Shown here one piece after another: positions 63,678 through 64,000 of a stretch of 64,000 nt of DNA (position 1 is the first letter of the stretch; every line of letters begins with the position of its first letter). Both the position numbers and the translations under genes were made by a program. Origin of the DNA: Mariniflexile sp. AS56 (GTDB lineage: Bacteria > Bacteroidota > Bacteroidia > Flavobacteriales > Flavobacteriaceae); assembly GCF_030552475.1 (NCBI RefSeq), contig NZ_JAUPED010000001.1:496001-560000 (forward strand). Reading direction: 5' to 3'. The notes beneath the pieces were generated by a model. That model did no database searches. It was not told where the DNA came from and saw nothing but the letters and a program-made list of their open reading frames with translations.

Positions 63678-64000
63678 CTAGTTAATTATTATTTTTTTTG
63701 TTATTACTTGACCTGTTTCCGTTTTAAACCACGCCACATAAGCACCTGTAGACATGTTTCTAATTTTTAAACCCTTGGCTAATGTTTCCGCGGTAACGTT
63801 ACTAAACTCTAACACGGTTTGTCCACGCATATTTACCAAGGTTAATGTGTCTACAGTCGTTTTTAAATCTTTGGCAAACAACTTCTTGGTTTTATTATGA
63901 TAGTAAATTAAGTTTTCTTCAAAACTAGATACTTCCGTACTTAGTAATTCTGATTTTGCTTGAAATACCACCTCAAAACGCTCTTTAAATTCACCTTCTT
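63678..64000 (-). CDS. C-terminus of a T9SS-secreted protein (5' end outside window)
   Basis: The minus-strand frame is open from the end of the window to a TAG at 63678-63680; about 107 C-terminal residues are seen. Upstream of the GTG at 63971 the frame continues as EGEFKERFEVVFQ, so that codon is not the start. The tail (EENLIYYHNKTKKLFAKDLK, LTLVNMRGQTVLEFSN, MSTGAYVAWFKTETGQVITK, KIIIN) is a type A T9SS sorting domain, so the complete protein should be secreted or surface-bound. Its catalytic or binding part is outside the window. Confidence 0.85.
   Translation of the reverse strand, partial: EGEFKERFEVVFQAKSELLSTEVSSFEENLIYYHNKTKKLFAKDLKTTVDTLTLVNMRGQTVLEFSNVTAETLAKGLKIRNMSTGAYVAWFKTETGQVITKKIIIN

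Overview
This AT-rich 64 kb window is a chromosomal segment of a member of the family Flavobacteriaceae (phylum Bacteroidota). Evidence: C-terminal type IX secretion sorting domains, paired TonB receptor/lipoprotein genes, several -7 boxes of the Bacteroidota form TAnnTTTG, a three-subunit type B succinate dehydrogenase, and family-typical proteins (DUF2480, DUF3078, DUF3108, DUF5689, a one-cysteine DksA relative). The genus cannot be fixed. No rRNA, tRNA, CRISPR array, prophage or insertion sequence was seen, and genes are densely packed with no gene-free stretch above 300 bases.

Layout. 1-2.1 kb: end of a large surface/outer-membrane protein, convergent with a secreted M28 peptidase. 2.2-5.7 kb: sdhCAB. 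5.9-9.2 kb: secreted metalloprotease and aminopeptidase P, divergent. 9.2-13.9 kb: aspartate kinase divergent from a small ACT-domain protein, an alpha/beta hydrolase, a tandem pair of tiny CxxC proteins, thiL. 14.1-22.7 kb: Fe-S cluster assembly (A-type carrier, sufB, sufC, sufD, sufS, sufE, a MIP18/SufT-like protein, DUF2480), with two secreted lipoproteins inserted between sufS and sufE. 22.8-28.3 kb: DUF3078 protein, PBP1A, hflX, an EEP-family phosphoesterase. 28.4-29.6 kb: a DUF2971 protein and a small membrane protein.

29.7-41.9 kb is the most interesting block: two TonB receptor/lipoprotein pairs (one lipoprotein of DUF5689 type), an exported EEP-family nuclease and a multidomain lipoprotein endonuclease I. 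I read it as a candidate locus for degrading extracellular nucleic acid at the cell surface and importing the products.

42.0-49.3 kb: pgi, an M23 endopeptidase lipoprotein with an altered zinc motif, tryptophan 2,3-dioxygenase, a DUF3108 protein, and the homogentisate pathway enzymes HppD and HmgA. 49.5-56.5 kb: patatin/beta-barrel protein, uvrC, then a rimB-rimK-AstE-like-formyltetrahydrofolate cyclo-ligase operon. 56.5-64 kb: an OmpA-like envelope protein, lspA, a dksA-like gene, a type 2 isoleucyl-tRNA synthetase whose HIGH motif is rewritten as GVHH, a small lipoprotein, and the C-terminus of a T9SS-secreted protein cut by the window edge.

Several genes have in-frame upstream TTG, GTG or ATG codons that lengthen the frame. 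I chose later starts where a signal peptide, promoter or terminator position favours them.
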